Shown piece by piece: positions 1 through 7,883 of a stretch of 18,851 nt of DNA. Within the stretch, counting starts at the first letter, position 1. Every line of letters begins with the position of its first letter. The DNA comes from CAZGVW01 sp964529265 (GTDB lineage: Bacteria; Planctomycetota; Phycisphaerae; Phycisphaerales; UBA1924). The notes under the pieces were generated by a model. The model saw only the letters and a program-made list of their open reading frames with translations, made no database searches and had not been told where the DNA came from. Location of the stretch: NCBI GenBank assembly GCA_964529265.1, contig CAZGVW010000043.1:1-18851 (forward strand). The letters run 5' to 3'. Both the position numbers and the translations under genes were made by a program.

Positions 1-979
<979 letters not shown>

Positions 980-1248
980 GTCTTGATTCTCGGAAGAGAA
1001 ATGTGCGGACGAAATCGAAATGCGGCAGGCGCCCCTCATGACGATTCCGGCGGCGGGCCGGTTCGGCCCGTTGGGCGACCTTGATGTCCGGAACTTTCGC
1101 GCCTGGGGGGCCGCGAGTGTAGCACCGGGCTGGGGCCGGCGGCGATGGCGGCGGCAGGCGGCGGGGGGCCGCCGGGGCTTTCCCAACACAATCCGAACAT
1201 TCCTGGCCGGGACGTGTGAAGATCAGGGGATGGCGAAAATTGGGCCGG

Positions 1249-1281
1249 GTTTCGCTTGGCGCGGGTGAGGTGTTTCGCTTG
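1249..1281. repeat. 10-bp direct repeat GTTTCGCTTG, two copies 23 bp apart
   Basis: The decamer GTTTCGCTTG occurs at 1249-1258 and again at 1272-1281. The start-to-start spacing of 23 bp is about two helical turns, so both copies would lie on roughly the same DNA face. It lies about 250 bp before the downstream start at 1527. Tandem operator half-sites are one possible reading, but two copies are not enough to call a binding site. Confidence 0.4.
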
Positions 1282-1291
1282 AATGATGGGT

Positions 1292-1312
1292 GATCCCCCC
1301 GCCGGGGGGGTC
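1292..1312. other. GC-rich hairpin without a T tract
   Basis: GATCCCCCC, loop GCC, GGGGGGGTC can form a stem of nine pairs, the last of them T-G. Neither strand has a T run after it, so it does not look like an intrinsic terminator. It falls between the direct repeats and the start of the PEP-CTERM-like gene and may form in its leader RNA. Confidence 0.4.
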
Positions 1313-1526
1313 TGGGAATGGAAACACGTCGCCGCGGCCGCGGGCGATGGGGCGTCGGCACATCGGGCTGACGAACGCCGCGCGGATCGCACTCGAGGCG
1401 ATGTTGAGTGGATGTGTTCCGCTTCGTGCGATTGCACGCGCGGGAGTTTCGTCGTCGGGCGTGCGCCTTGCGCCCGAGGCGGATCGTCGAGGGGCCCGAC
1501 TTCGGGCCAGGAGGAGAAGTACCACA

Positions 1527-2885
1527 ATGAGCATGATTTCGAGAGCACTTGTGTTCGGCCTCGCACCGGCGACGCTGGCCGCGGCGGCGGTCGCGGGACC
1601 GCTCGGGGCGACGGTGATCATCCGCCAGGGGGGCCCGGTACCCGGTATTCCCGGCGCCACGTTCGATGCATTAGACCGTCCGTTCAGGAGCCCGGATGGC
1701 AACTGGTGGGCCATGAACGCGGACACCACGCTGCCGACGACGGAGGATGAGGTGATCATCCGCGGGTTCGGCGCGGCGCTCCCGACCGTCATGGTGCGCG
1801 AGGGAACGGCTGCGGCGTGGACGGGCGGCGAGAACGTGGGGCTGATGGATCGCCTGGTGTCGCTGGACAACAGCGGCGACTTCGTGTTCGTGGCGGATAC
1901 GAACGGCCCGACGACGGCGGACGAGTACCTCGTCAAGTTCGGCGGGGGCGGGTTCTCGACGGTGGCGCAGGAGGGAACTCCGTTCGCGCCGATTCCGGGC
2001 GCGAACCACGGCGCCACGATCGCGGAGGGCTACCTGACGTCTCTGGGCGTGGCCTACCGCACGTCTCTCACCAGCAACCCGGCCGGAACGGGCACGACGG
2101 CGTGCGTGATCGGCGGCACGATGGTGGTGAACACGGACAATGTTGGCTTTGTCCCGAGCGGCCAGGCCGGCGGCGCCACGGAAACGTGGGACATCCTCGA
2201 CCTGAATGACTTCTACGTCAGCAGCGACGGCCTGACCTGGATGCAGCAAGGCGACCTGAACGGCGCGACGACGGGCGACGACGTGCTCGTGGTGAACAAC
2301 GCGGTCGTGATCCAGGAGGATTCGACACTTTCCGGCTTCGGCTCGCCCGTCAACATCATCACCGAGTCGGTGATGATGACGAACGGCGACTGGTTCGCCC
2401 GCGGCAGCAACGATGACACGGGGAACTGGCTGCTTCGCAACGGCGTCGAACTGGCGCGCACCGGCGACTCGATCCCCGGCGGTCTTCCGGGCGAGGTGTA
2501 CAGCGATGCGCTGTTCGGCGACAATTTCTTCACGATGACCGGCAACAACCTGGGCGACTTCGTCATCGGCGGCACGACGAGCAACGCCGATCCGCTGGCG
2601 GACGCGGTGCTGGTCTTCAACAACTCGATGGTCGTGGCCCGTCAGGGCGACCCCGTCGATCTCGATGGAAACGGGATGTTCGATGACAATGCGTTCATCA
2701 ATATCTTCAACAACGAGGATGCGTTCCTGACGGACAACCTGCAGTACTTCTTCACGGCGGACCTGATGGACGGCACCGGATCCGACATCGGGCAGGCGTT
2801 CATGGTGCTGAATGTTCCGGCGCCGGGCGCGATCGGCCTGATGGGTCTTGCGGGCCTGGCTGTCGCCCGCCGCCGCCGCGGATAA
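1527..2885 (+). CDS. Secreted PEP-CTERM-like surface protein of unknown function
   Basis: This is a 452-residue exported protein. The start at 1527 (MSMISRALVFGLAPATLAAA) is preferred because GGAGGAG sits at about 1510-1516 and the protein then opens with a signal peptide; the in-frame extension back to 1290 is basic low-complexity sequence. The body lacks a domain I can name. A loose motif recurs about six times, a hydrophobic strand followed by R/Q-x-G-D/T and often a Pro-Gly: IIRQGGPVPGIPG, MVREGT, VAQEGTPFAPIPG, VIQEDS, LARTGDSIPGGLPG and VVARQGDPVD. This suggests a repeated beta-fold, perhaps a propeller. The C-terminus is a sorting signal: VPAPGAIGLMGLAGLA, a hydrophobic stretch, then RRRRG at residues 430-452. 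It matches the PEP-CTERM tripartite plan but has Pro-Ala-Pro in place of Pro-Glu-Pro. An exosortase would be expected elsewhere in the genome. The function is unknown. Confidence 0.85.
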   Translation: MSMISRALVFGLAPATLAAAAVAGPLGATVIIRQGGPVPGIPGATFDALDRPFRSPDGNWWAMNADTTLPTTEDEVIIRGFGAALPTVMVREGTAAAWTGGENVGLMDRLVSLDNSGDFVFVADTNGPTTADEYLVKFGGGGFSTVAQEGTPFAPIPGANHGATIAEGYLTSLGVAYRTSLTSNPAGTGTTACVIGGTMVVNTDNVGFVPSGQAGGATETWDILDLNDFYVSSDGLTWMQQGDLNGATTGDDVLVVNNAVVIQEDSTLSGFGSPVNIITESVMMTNGDWFARGSNDDTGNWLLRNGVELARTGDSIPGGLPGEVYSDALFGDNFFTMTGNNLGDFVIGGTTSNADPLADAVLVFNNSMVVARQGDPVDLDGNGMFDDNAFINIFNNEDAFLTDNLQYFFTADLMDGTGSDIGQAFMVLNVPAPGAIGLMGLAGLAVARRRRG

Positions 2886-2911
2886 GCCGCGGGGTAGATT
2901 CTGACCACTGC

Positions 2912-2951
2912 ACGGCCCCGTCCGGACTTCCGGGCGGGGCCGTTTGCTTTT
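2912..2951 (+). terminator. Strong rho-independent terminator after the PEP-CTERM-like gene
   Basis: ACGGCCCCGTCCGG (2912-2925) pairs with CCGGGCGGGGCCGT (2930-2943) around an ACTT loop. The result is a 14-bp stem with one G-T pair, followed by TTGCTTTT. It begins 26 bp after the stop codon and isolates the upstream gene from the tRNA. Confidence 0.9.
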
Positions 2952-3048
2952 CTGGTGGTTCGCCTAGGCGGCTTCGGGCAACCATTGACGGCTTGCCGGG
3001 GCCGTCGTACCGTTCCTGCTCGCGTCGGCGAAGCCGTCGGCGCCAGAT

Positions 3049-3123
3049 GGCGACCGTAGCTCAGTTGGTTAGAGCACCTGGTTGTGGTCCAGGGGGTCGG
3101 GGGTTCGAGTCCCCTCGGTCGCC
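3049..3123 (+). tRNA. tRNA-His (anticodon GTG)
   Basis: A full cloverleaf can be drawn. The acceptor stem GCGACCG (3050-3056) pairs with CGGTCGC (3116-3122). The D arm is GCTC/GAGC (3059-3062 and 3072-3075). The anticodon stem is CCTGG/CCAGG with loop TTGTGGT and anticodon GTG at 3084-3086. The T arm is GGGGG/CCCCT around TTCGAGT. The gene encodes the extra G(-1) at 3049 facing the discriminator C73 at 3123, the identity element of histidine tRNA. The 3' CCA is not encoded, since CTTC follows, so it must be added by CCA-adding enzyme. Confidence 0.96.
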
Positions 3124-3136
3124 CTTCGCCGCTCTC

Positions 3137-3158
3137 GGCCCCCGAGGAGGGGGTCTTT
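3137..3158 (+). terminator. Weak hairpin after tRNA-His, possible terminator
   Basis: GGCCCCC (3137-3143), loop GAGGA, GGGGGTC (3149-3155) gives a 7-bp stem with one G-T pair, followed only by TTT. It lies 13 bp after the tRNA and could end its transcript, but the T tract is too short for a firm call. Confidence 0.35.
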
Positions 3159-3331
3159 GAGGGCGGCTTCTTGTCCCAATTGGGCGGCTGGGGCTTGGGG
3201 AGGCGGGGGGACCCCGGTACACTCGCGGCGTCCGCGTGGCGAGACGCGGATGGGCGTGTTCGCCGGGCTGCGCGGCTGCGTGGCGGGGCGCCTGCAGAGA
3301 GACCGTCCTCATCCATTGGAGGGATTCGTTC

Positions 3332-6300
3332 ATGCGCACCCATGTGCTGCTTGGCATTTGCGCGGGTGTGGCCGTGGCGTTTTCGACGCCGGCCCTGTCC
3401 GAGACCACGACGTCCAACGGCGACCCTGCTCCCGCTGACGCGGGGCCGAGCCGGGGGTTTGAGCGATTCCAGCGGACGCTGCCTGACTTCGACGTGCGGC
3501 TTCAGAAGCCGGAAGTTGCGGAGGCGATCGCGGTGGCGATGGGTTCCCCCTTGCAGGTGGCGCGGGCGCAGAGGGGGGCTGGGCTTGCCGCGGCTATCGA
3601 TGGCGGGGCGATCGACTTTCACGAGACGCTGGGCGGGGCGCAGTACCTCCGTTCGACGCGGGGGCTGCTGACGGACCCGGTGGCGGGGCCGGTGGACGCG
3701 AAGGCGATTGCGCGGGAGTTCGTGACGGCGCACGCGGACGTGTTCCGGACGCCGGAGGCGCAGCTCGCGGAGGCGAACATCGTCCGCGAGGCGGTGTCGC
3801 CGCGGAACGGGCTGACGACGCTGTGGTGGACACAGCGCATCGGCGGCGTGGATGTTGTGGGCGCCGAGATGCGCGCGAATGTGACGGCCGATGGGCGGAT
3901 CGCCTCGATCGGCAGCACGATGCTGGCGGAGCCGGAGGGCGGATTCGGGCCGCAGGCGGCCACGCTTTCGCGGGAGCAGGCCATTCACCGGGCGGCGGCC
4001 GACCTTGGGCTTGAACTCAAGGGCGAGCCGGCTGCCGAGGGCCACGTGGGGAGCGACCACAGGCAGAAGTTCGGCCGCATGGAGGAGACGCATCTGCCGA
4101 TCGACACGCGGCTGGTGTACTTCCCGCTTACGCCGGACGTGGTGCGGCTGGCATACGAGGTGATGATCTCGGCGCGCGGGAGTTCGGACGTGTACGAGTT
4201 GACGGTTGATGCGCAATCGGGCGAGGTCCTGTCGCGGCGCAACCTGACGTGGTACGGCGCCGGCACGGAGAGCGCCACGTATCGCGTGTACACGAGCGAC
4301 AGCCCGGCGCCGCTGACGCCCGGACCGAACGCGCCGGACGGCTCTCAGGGCGTGGAGGTGTCGCGCGACCTCGTGACGACGATCTCGCTTGACGCTGTGG
4401 CGAGCCCCGAGGGGTGGATTCCGGACGGATCCAACACGACGGTGGGAAACAACGTCGATTCACATCTCGATCTGAACAACGACGACCAGCCCGATCTGCC
4501 GCGGCCGGTGGGCTCACCGTTCCGGCAGTTCGATTTCCCCCTTGACCTGACGTTGGCGCCCTCGGCCTATCGCGACGCGAGCGTGACGCAGCTCTTCTAC
4601 TGGTGCAACTGGTACCACGACCGTCTCTACCAGCTGGGGTTCACGGAGCCTTTTGCGAACTTCCAGGAGGACAATTTCGGGCGCGGCGGCGCGCAGGGCG
4701 ACTCCGTGAGCGCCGACTGCCAGGATGGAAGCGGCGTCGACAACGCCAACTTCTTCACGACGTCCGACGGATCGGTCTCGCGCGTGCAGATGTACCTCTG
4801 GAACGGGCCGACGCCCTTCCGCGACGGAAGCCTCGATGCGCACATCGTGATTCACGAACTGACGCACGGCACATCGATCCGTCTGCACGGCACTCTGGGG
4901 AGCGGGACGAATCAGAGCCGCGGGATGGGCGAGGGATGGAGCGATTTCTACGCGCTCTCGATGCTCGCCGAGCCCGGCGACGACCCCGACGGCGTGTACG
5001 GCATGGGCGGTTACGGAACATACCTGGGCGGCCCGGGATTCACGCAGAACTACTACTTCGGCATCCGCCGCTTCCCCTACTCGACCAACCTCGAGAAGAG
5101 CCCGCTCACGTACGCGGATATTGACGGGAACCAGTTCGCGTTTGACCCGGCCATTCCGCGCAACCCGGTCTACGGGCCTTCGACGCCGGTCACCGTGCAC
5201 AATCTGGGCGAGATCTGGTGCGCGATGCTGTGGGAGTGCCGGGCGAATCTGATCGCCACGCACGGCTTCGCGGGCAATGAGATCATGCTGCAACTGGTCA
5301 CGGACGGCATGAAGCTGGCGCCGGCGGCGCCCACGTTCATCCAGTCTCGCGATGCGATCCTGCTCGCCGACATGATCAACAACGATGGCGCCAACCAGTG
5401 CGAACTCTGGTCGGGGTTCGCCAAGCGAGGCATCGGCATGGGCGCCTCGGGCCCGGGGACGAGCAGCACCTCCGGAGTGGTGGAGTCGTTCGAAGCGCCG
5501 GAGGGGCTGGACTTCGACTACGAGGACGGAGCGGCGCCGGACCGCGCGGCGCCGATCTCGCCGTTCTCGTTCCCGGTGGCGATCGAGGCGACGTGCGGCG
5601 ATCCGCTGATCGCCGACTCGGCGCAGATCTTTATCAGCGTGAACGGCGCCGCGTTCGCGCCCCTTCCGCTTTCGGAGGAATCGCCGGGCGAGTACATGGC
5701 CACGCTGCCCGGTTTCAACTGCGGCGACACGGTCGAGTACTACATCTCGGCCAGCACGACGTCTCAGACGATCACCGATCCTCCGGGGGCGCCGGCGGAG
5801 GTGTACGGGCTCTCGATCATCAGCGCGGAGGCGACGCCCTTCAGCGACGATTTCGAGGCGGACCTCGGATGGACGGTTTCGGGAACGGTCACCGACGGCG
5901 CGTGGGACCGCGGCGCTCCGATTGGCGGCGGCGATCGCGGCGATCCGCTCGCGGACGGCGACGGCTCGGGCCAGTGCTACCTCACGGACAACGTCGCGGG
6001 CAACAGCGACGTGGACGGCGGCACGACGATCCTGACTTCGCCCGCGTTCGACGCCACGGGACCGGAAGGCAGCGACGCGTTCCTGGTCTACTGGCGCTGG
6101 TACTCGAACGATTTCGGCGCGGAGCCGAACGCCGACTCGATGCCCATCGAGATCTCGAGCGACGACGGGACGAACTGGACGCTGCTGGAGGACGTGTCGG
6201 AGAACACGGGCCAGTGGACGCTGAAACGGTTCCGCATCGCGGACTTCGTCGAGCGCACGAGCACCGTGCGCGTTCGCTTCCAGGCGCGCGATCTCGGCGG

Positions 6301-6538
6301 CGGCTCGGTCGTCGAGGCGGGCGTGGATGGAGTGGCCGTGGAAGTGCTGTCGTGCCTCGTCAACCCGAAGGGCGCGGACCTCAACGGCGACGGTGTGGTC
6401 GGCGCGCCCGACCTGGCTCTGCTGCTGGGCGCGTGGGGCCCCTGCCCGTCCGAGCCTGCGCCCTGCGCCGGCGACCTCGACGGCGACGGCGTGGTCGGCG
6501 CGGCGGACCTGGCGATCATGCTCGGCAGCTGGGGCTGA
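3332..6538 (+). CDS. Secreted M36 (fungalysin-type) metalloprotease with dockerin tail
   Basis: This is a 1068-residue extracellular zinc endopeptidase. The start at 3332 is chosen because GGAGGGA precedes it and a signal peptide follows (MRTHVLLGICAGVAVAFSTP, then ALSET). Residues of about 60-310 look like the FTP/PepSY-type propeptide, with QRIGGVDVVGAEMRANV. The M36 catalytic domain follows at about 395-715, with FYWCNWYHDRLYQLGF, the zinc motif HELTH at 508-512 (His508, Glu509, His512) and the third ligand Glu534 in GMGEGWSDF. Then come an Ig-like segment (about 719-825), a MAM/jelly-roll-like segment (about 838-1008, SDDFEADLGW onward) and paired EF-hand-like dockerin repeats at about 1014-1068 (DLNGDGVVGAPD, DLDGDGVVGAAD). 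All key catalytic residues are present, so it should be active after propeptide removal. It is a single gene with its own terminator. Confidence 0.93.
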   Translation: MRTHVLLGICAGVAVAFSTPALSETTTSNGDPAPADAGPSRGFERFQRTLPDFDVRLQKPEVAEAIAVAMGSPLQVARAQRGAGLAAAIDGGAIDFHETLGGAQYLRSTRGLLTDPVAGPVDAKAIAREFVTAHADVFRTPEAQLAEANIVREAVSPRNGLTTLWWTQRIGGVDVVGAEMRANVTADGRIASIGSTMLAEPEGGFGPQAATLSREQAIHRAAADLGLELKGEPAAEGHVGSDHRQKFGRMEETHLPIDTRLVYFPLTPDVVRLAYEVMISARGSSDVYELTVDAQSGEVLSRRNLTWYGAGTESATYRVYTSDSPAPLTPGPNAPDGSQGVEVSRDLVTTISLDAVASPEGWIPDGSNTTVGNNVDSHLDLNNDDQPDLPRPVGSPFRQFDFPLDLTLAPSAYRDASVTQLFYWCNWYHDRLYQLGFTEPFANFQEDNFGRGGAQGDSVSADCQDGSGVDNANFFTTSDGSVSRVQMYLWNGPTPFRDGSLDAHIVIHELTHGTSIRLHGTLGSGTNQSRGMGEGWSDFYALSMLAEPGDDPDGVYGMGGYGTYLGGPGFTQNYYFGIRRFPYSTNLEKSPLTYADIDGNQFAFDPAIPRNPVYGPSTPVTVHNLGEIWCAMLWECRANLIATHGFAGNEIMLQLVTDGMKLAPAAPTFIQSRDAILLADMINNDGANQCELWSGFAKRGIGMGASGPGTSSTSGVVESFEAPEGLDFDYEDGAAPDRAAPISPFSFPVAIEATCGDPLIADSAQIFISVNGAAFAPLPLSEESPGEYMATLPGFNCGDTVEYYISASTTSQTITDPPGAPAEVYGLSIISAEATPFSDDFEADLGWTVSGTVTDGAWDRGAPIGGGDRGDPLADGDGSGQCYLTDNVAGNSDVDGGTTILTSPAFDATGPEGSDAFLVYWRWYSNDFGAEPNADSMPIEISSDDGTNWTLLEDVSENTGQWTLKRFRIADFVERTSTVRVRFQARDLGGGSVVEAGVDGVAVEVLSCLVNPKGADLNGDGVVGAPDLALLLGAWGPCPSEPAPCAGDLDGDGVVGAADLAIMLGSWG

Positions 6539-6564
6539 CCGGCCCGTAGTTTCGAAGAGTGATC

Positions 6565-6589
6565 GGGCGGCCTTTCGGCCGCCCTTTTT
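6565..6589 (+). terminator. Rho-independent terminator of the M36 protease gene
   Basis: GGGCGGCC (6565-6572), loop TTTC, GGCCGCCC (6577-6584), then TTTTT. The stem is a perfect 8 bp. The opposite strand has no T run, so the convergent DadA-like gene ending at 6601 does not obviously share it. Confidence 0.9.
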
Positions 6590-6600
6590 CGTGCGCGCGC

Positions 6601-7851
6601 TCAGAATCGGTCGGGGCGCATCGGCTCGATGTCAACGCATGGCTTCTCGCCGCACACACACTCGGCGACGATCTTCCCGGTGATGGGCCCCTGCGTGAGG
6701 CCGAGCATGGCGTGGCCGGTGGCGATGAAGACGCCCTTCGTGCGCGCGCTCCAGCCGATCACGGGCAGGCCGTCGGGCGTGCAGGGGCGCATGCCCATCC
6801 ACTCGGAGCGGGGCGAGGCATCGAACTCCGCCGCGAGGTAGCGCCGCGCGCCAATTGTCAGCATGTCGAGCCGGTTGCGGCGCATGGACTCGGTCATGCC
6901 GCTGAACTCGAGTGTTCCCGCGAGGCGCATGAAGCCATCCATGGGTGTGGCGACCATGCCGGCCTCGCCGAAGATGCACGCCGTCGTGAGGCTTGGGTCG
7001 GACATGCCGACATCGCGGTGATACCCCTTGGCGGGCTGCATGACCACGCGGGCACCGGCTTGGGCGGCGAGGGCGGGCGTCCATGAGCCCGCGGCGAGCA
7101 CGACCGCCTCGGCCTCGACTCGCTCGTCCCGATCGAGCACGACGCCGCGGGCGCGGCCGCCGGCGAGGTCAAGGCGCTCGACCGAGCGATTGGGCAGGAA
7201 TCGTGCGCCGAGCGCCTCAGCCGCGGCCGCGGCGGCGCGGACGAAGGCGTGGGGGTTGCAGAAGGCGCTATCCGGGTACCAGACCGCGCCGAGGACGCTT
7301 CGGGCGAGGGCGGGCTCGCGGGCGAGGAGGGCTTCGCCTTCGATCACTTCGTAGCCGAAGCCTTCCTTCTTCGTGATCTCGGCGCTTTCGACGCAGTGAT
7401 CGAGCCCGGCCCGGGTCTGGAAGACCTCCATGTAGCCGCGGCGGTCGTAGAAGAACGCGCCGTTCGTGCGGGCGTGGATTTCCTCGAAGAGCCCCCGGCT
7501 TTCGCGGCTCAAGGCGCCGAGGGTCTGCATGCTGCGAGCGAGGACGCTGGGGGAGCATGCGCTGCGGAAGCGCCAGAGCCAGGCGAGCAGGGCGGGGTCG
7601 AGCCGCGGCGCGATGTAGAGCGGGCTCTCGCTCCTCCACATCCACTTGAGCGCTTGCGTCACCACGCCCGGGCGCGGGATCGGGAGGTGGCCGAAAGAGA
7701 TGAGCCCCGCGTTGCCGAAGGAGCACGCGCCGCCGATCGGGCCGCGGTCGATGACGGTGACCGGCGCTCCCCGGAGCGCGAGGAAGTAGGCGGCGCATAT
7801 GCCGATGACGCCGCCGCCGACAATGACTGTGTGCCCGCGTCCGCCGTTCAT
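6601..7851 (-). CDS. FAD-dependent D-amino-acid dehydrogenase-like oxidoreductase (DadA/DAO family)
   Basis: A 416-residue flavoenzyme of the DAO fold (glycine/D-amino acid oxidase superfamily), likely oxidising a D-amino acid, a D-hydroxyproline-like imino acid or a similar secondary amine to the 2-oxo acid or imine, with electrons passing to the respiratory chain. The N-terminal dinucleotide fold is clear: VIVGGGVIGICAAYFLALRG, with Gly12, Gly14 and Gly17, and the acidic end Asp35 in VTVIDR. The substrate-domain signature GMRPCTPDGLPVIGWS and the C-terminal FAD-closing motif IATGHAMLGLTQGP match DadA-type dehydrogenases more than the oxygen-dependent oxidases. The length is normal for DadA. 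The gene starts 32 bp after the stop of the S8 protease gene upstream, so the two may be cotranscribed. The ribosome site is weak. The exact substrate cannot be read from sequence. Confidence 0.88.
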   Translation of the reverse strand: MNGGRGHTVIVGGGVIGICAAYFLALRGAPVTVIDRGPIGGACSFGNAGLISFGHLPIPRPGVVTQALKWMWRSESPLYIAPRLDPALLAWLWRFRSACSPSVLARSMQTLGALSRESRGLFEEIHARTNGAFFYDRRGYMEVFQTRAGLDHCVESAEITKKEGFGYEVIEGEALLAREPALARSVLGAVWYPDSAFCNPHAFVRAAAAAAEALGARFLPNRSVERLDLAGGRARGVVLDRDERVEAEAVVLAAGSWTPALAAQAGARVVMQPAKGYHRDVGMSDPSLTTACIFGEAGMVATPMDGFMRLAGTLEFSGMTESMRRNRLDMLTIGARRYLAAEFDASPRSEWMGMRPCTPDGLPVIGWSARTKGVFIATGHAMLGLTQGPITGKIVAECVCGEKPCVDIEPMRPDRF

Positions 7852-7883
7852 GCGCGGGCGGGATTCTACTGACCGCAGGCGGT

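Larger units (their letters stand above)
980..1526. other. Divergent intergenic region between pckA and the PEP-CTERM-like gene
   Basis: This 547-bp stretch lies between two divergent starts, so it should hold both promoters. I see no convincing gene; the open frames crossing it are low-complexity Arg/Pro/Gly translations. Visible items are a 7-bp hairpin at 1054-1070 (GGGCCG, loop GTT, CGGCCC plus a flanking C-G pair) inside the presumed pckA leader, a 10-bp direct repeat GTTTCGCTTG at 1249-1258 and 1272-1281, and a GC hairpin at 1292-1312. I could not pick a clear -35/-10 pair for either gene. Confidence 0.6.

Noticed and set aside
1292..1312. GC hairpin as an intrinsic terminator
   Set aside because: There is no T tract on either side, and no gene ends next to it.
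1290..1526. Upstream extension of the PEP-CTERM-like gene to an earlier ATG
   Set aside because: The extension is basic low-complexity sequence and would bury the signal peptide; the strong GGAGGAG site fits the ATG at 1527.
3236..3331. Earlier in-frame start of the M36 protease
   Set aside because: It would put 32 Cys/Arg-rich residues before a good signal peptide; the ATG at 3332 has its own ribosome site.
2642..4216. 524-codon minus-strand open frame across the tRNA-His and M36 protease start
   Set aside because: Its Arg/Pro/His-rich translation has no domain, and it crosses a tRNA gene, an intrinsic terminator and a clear protease on the other strand; it is a high-GC artefact.
5398..6549. 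383-codon second plus-strand frame inside the M36 gene
   Set aside because: It is a frame-shifted, Arg-rich reading of the C-terminal domains; the main frame runs intact to the dockerin tail.
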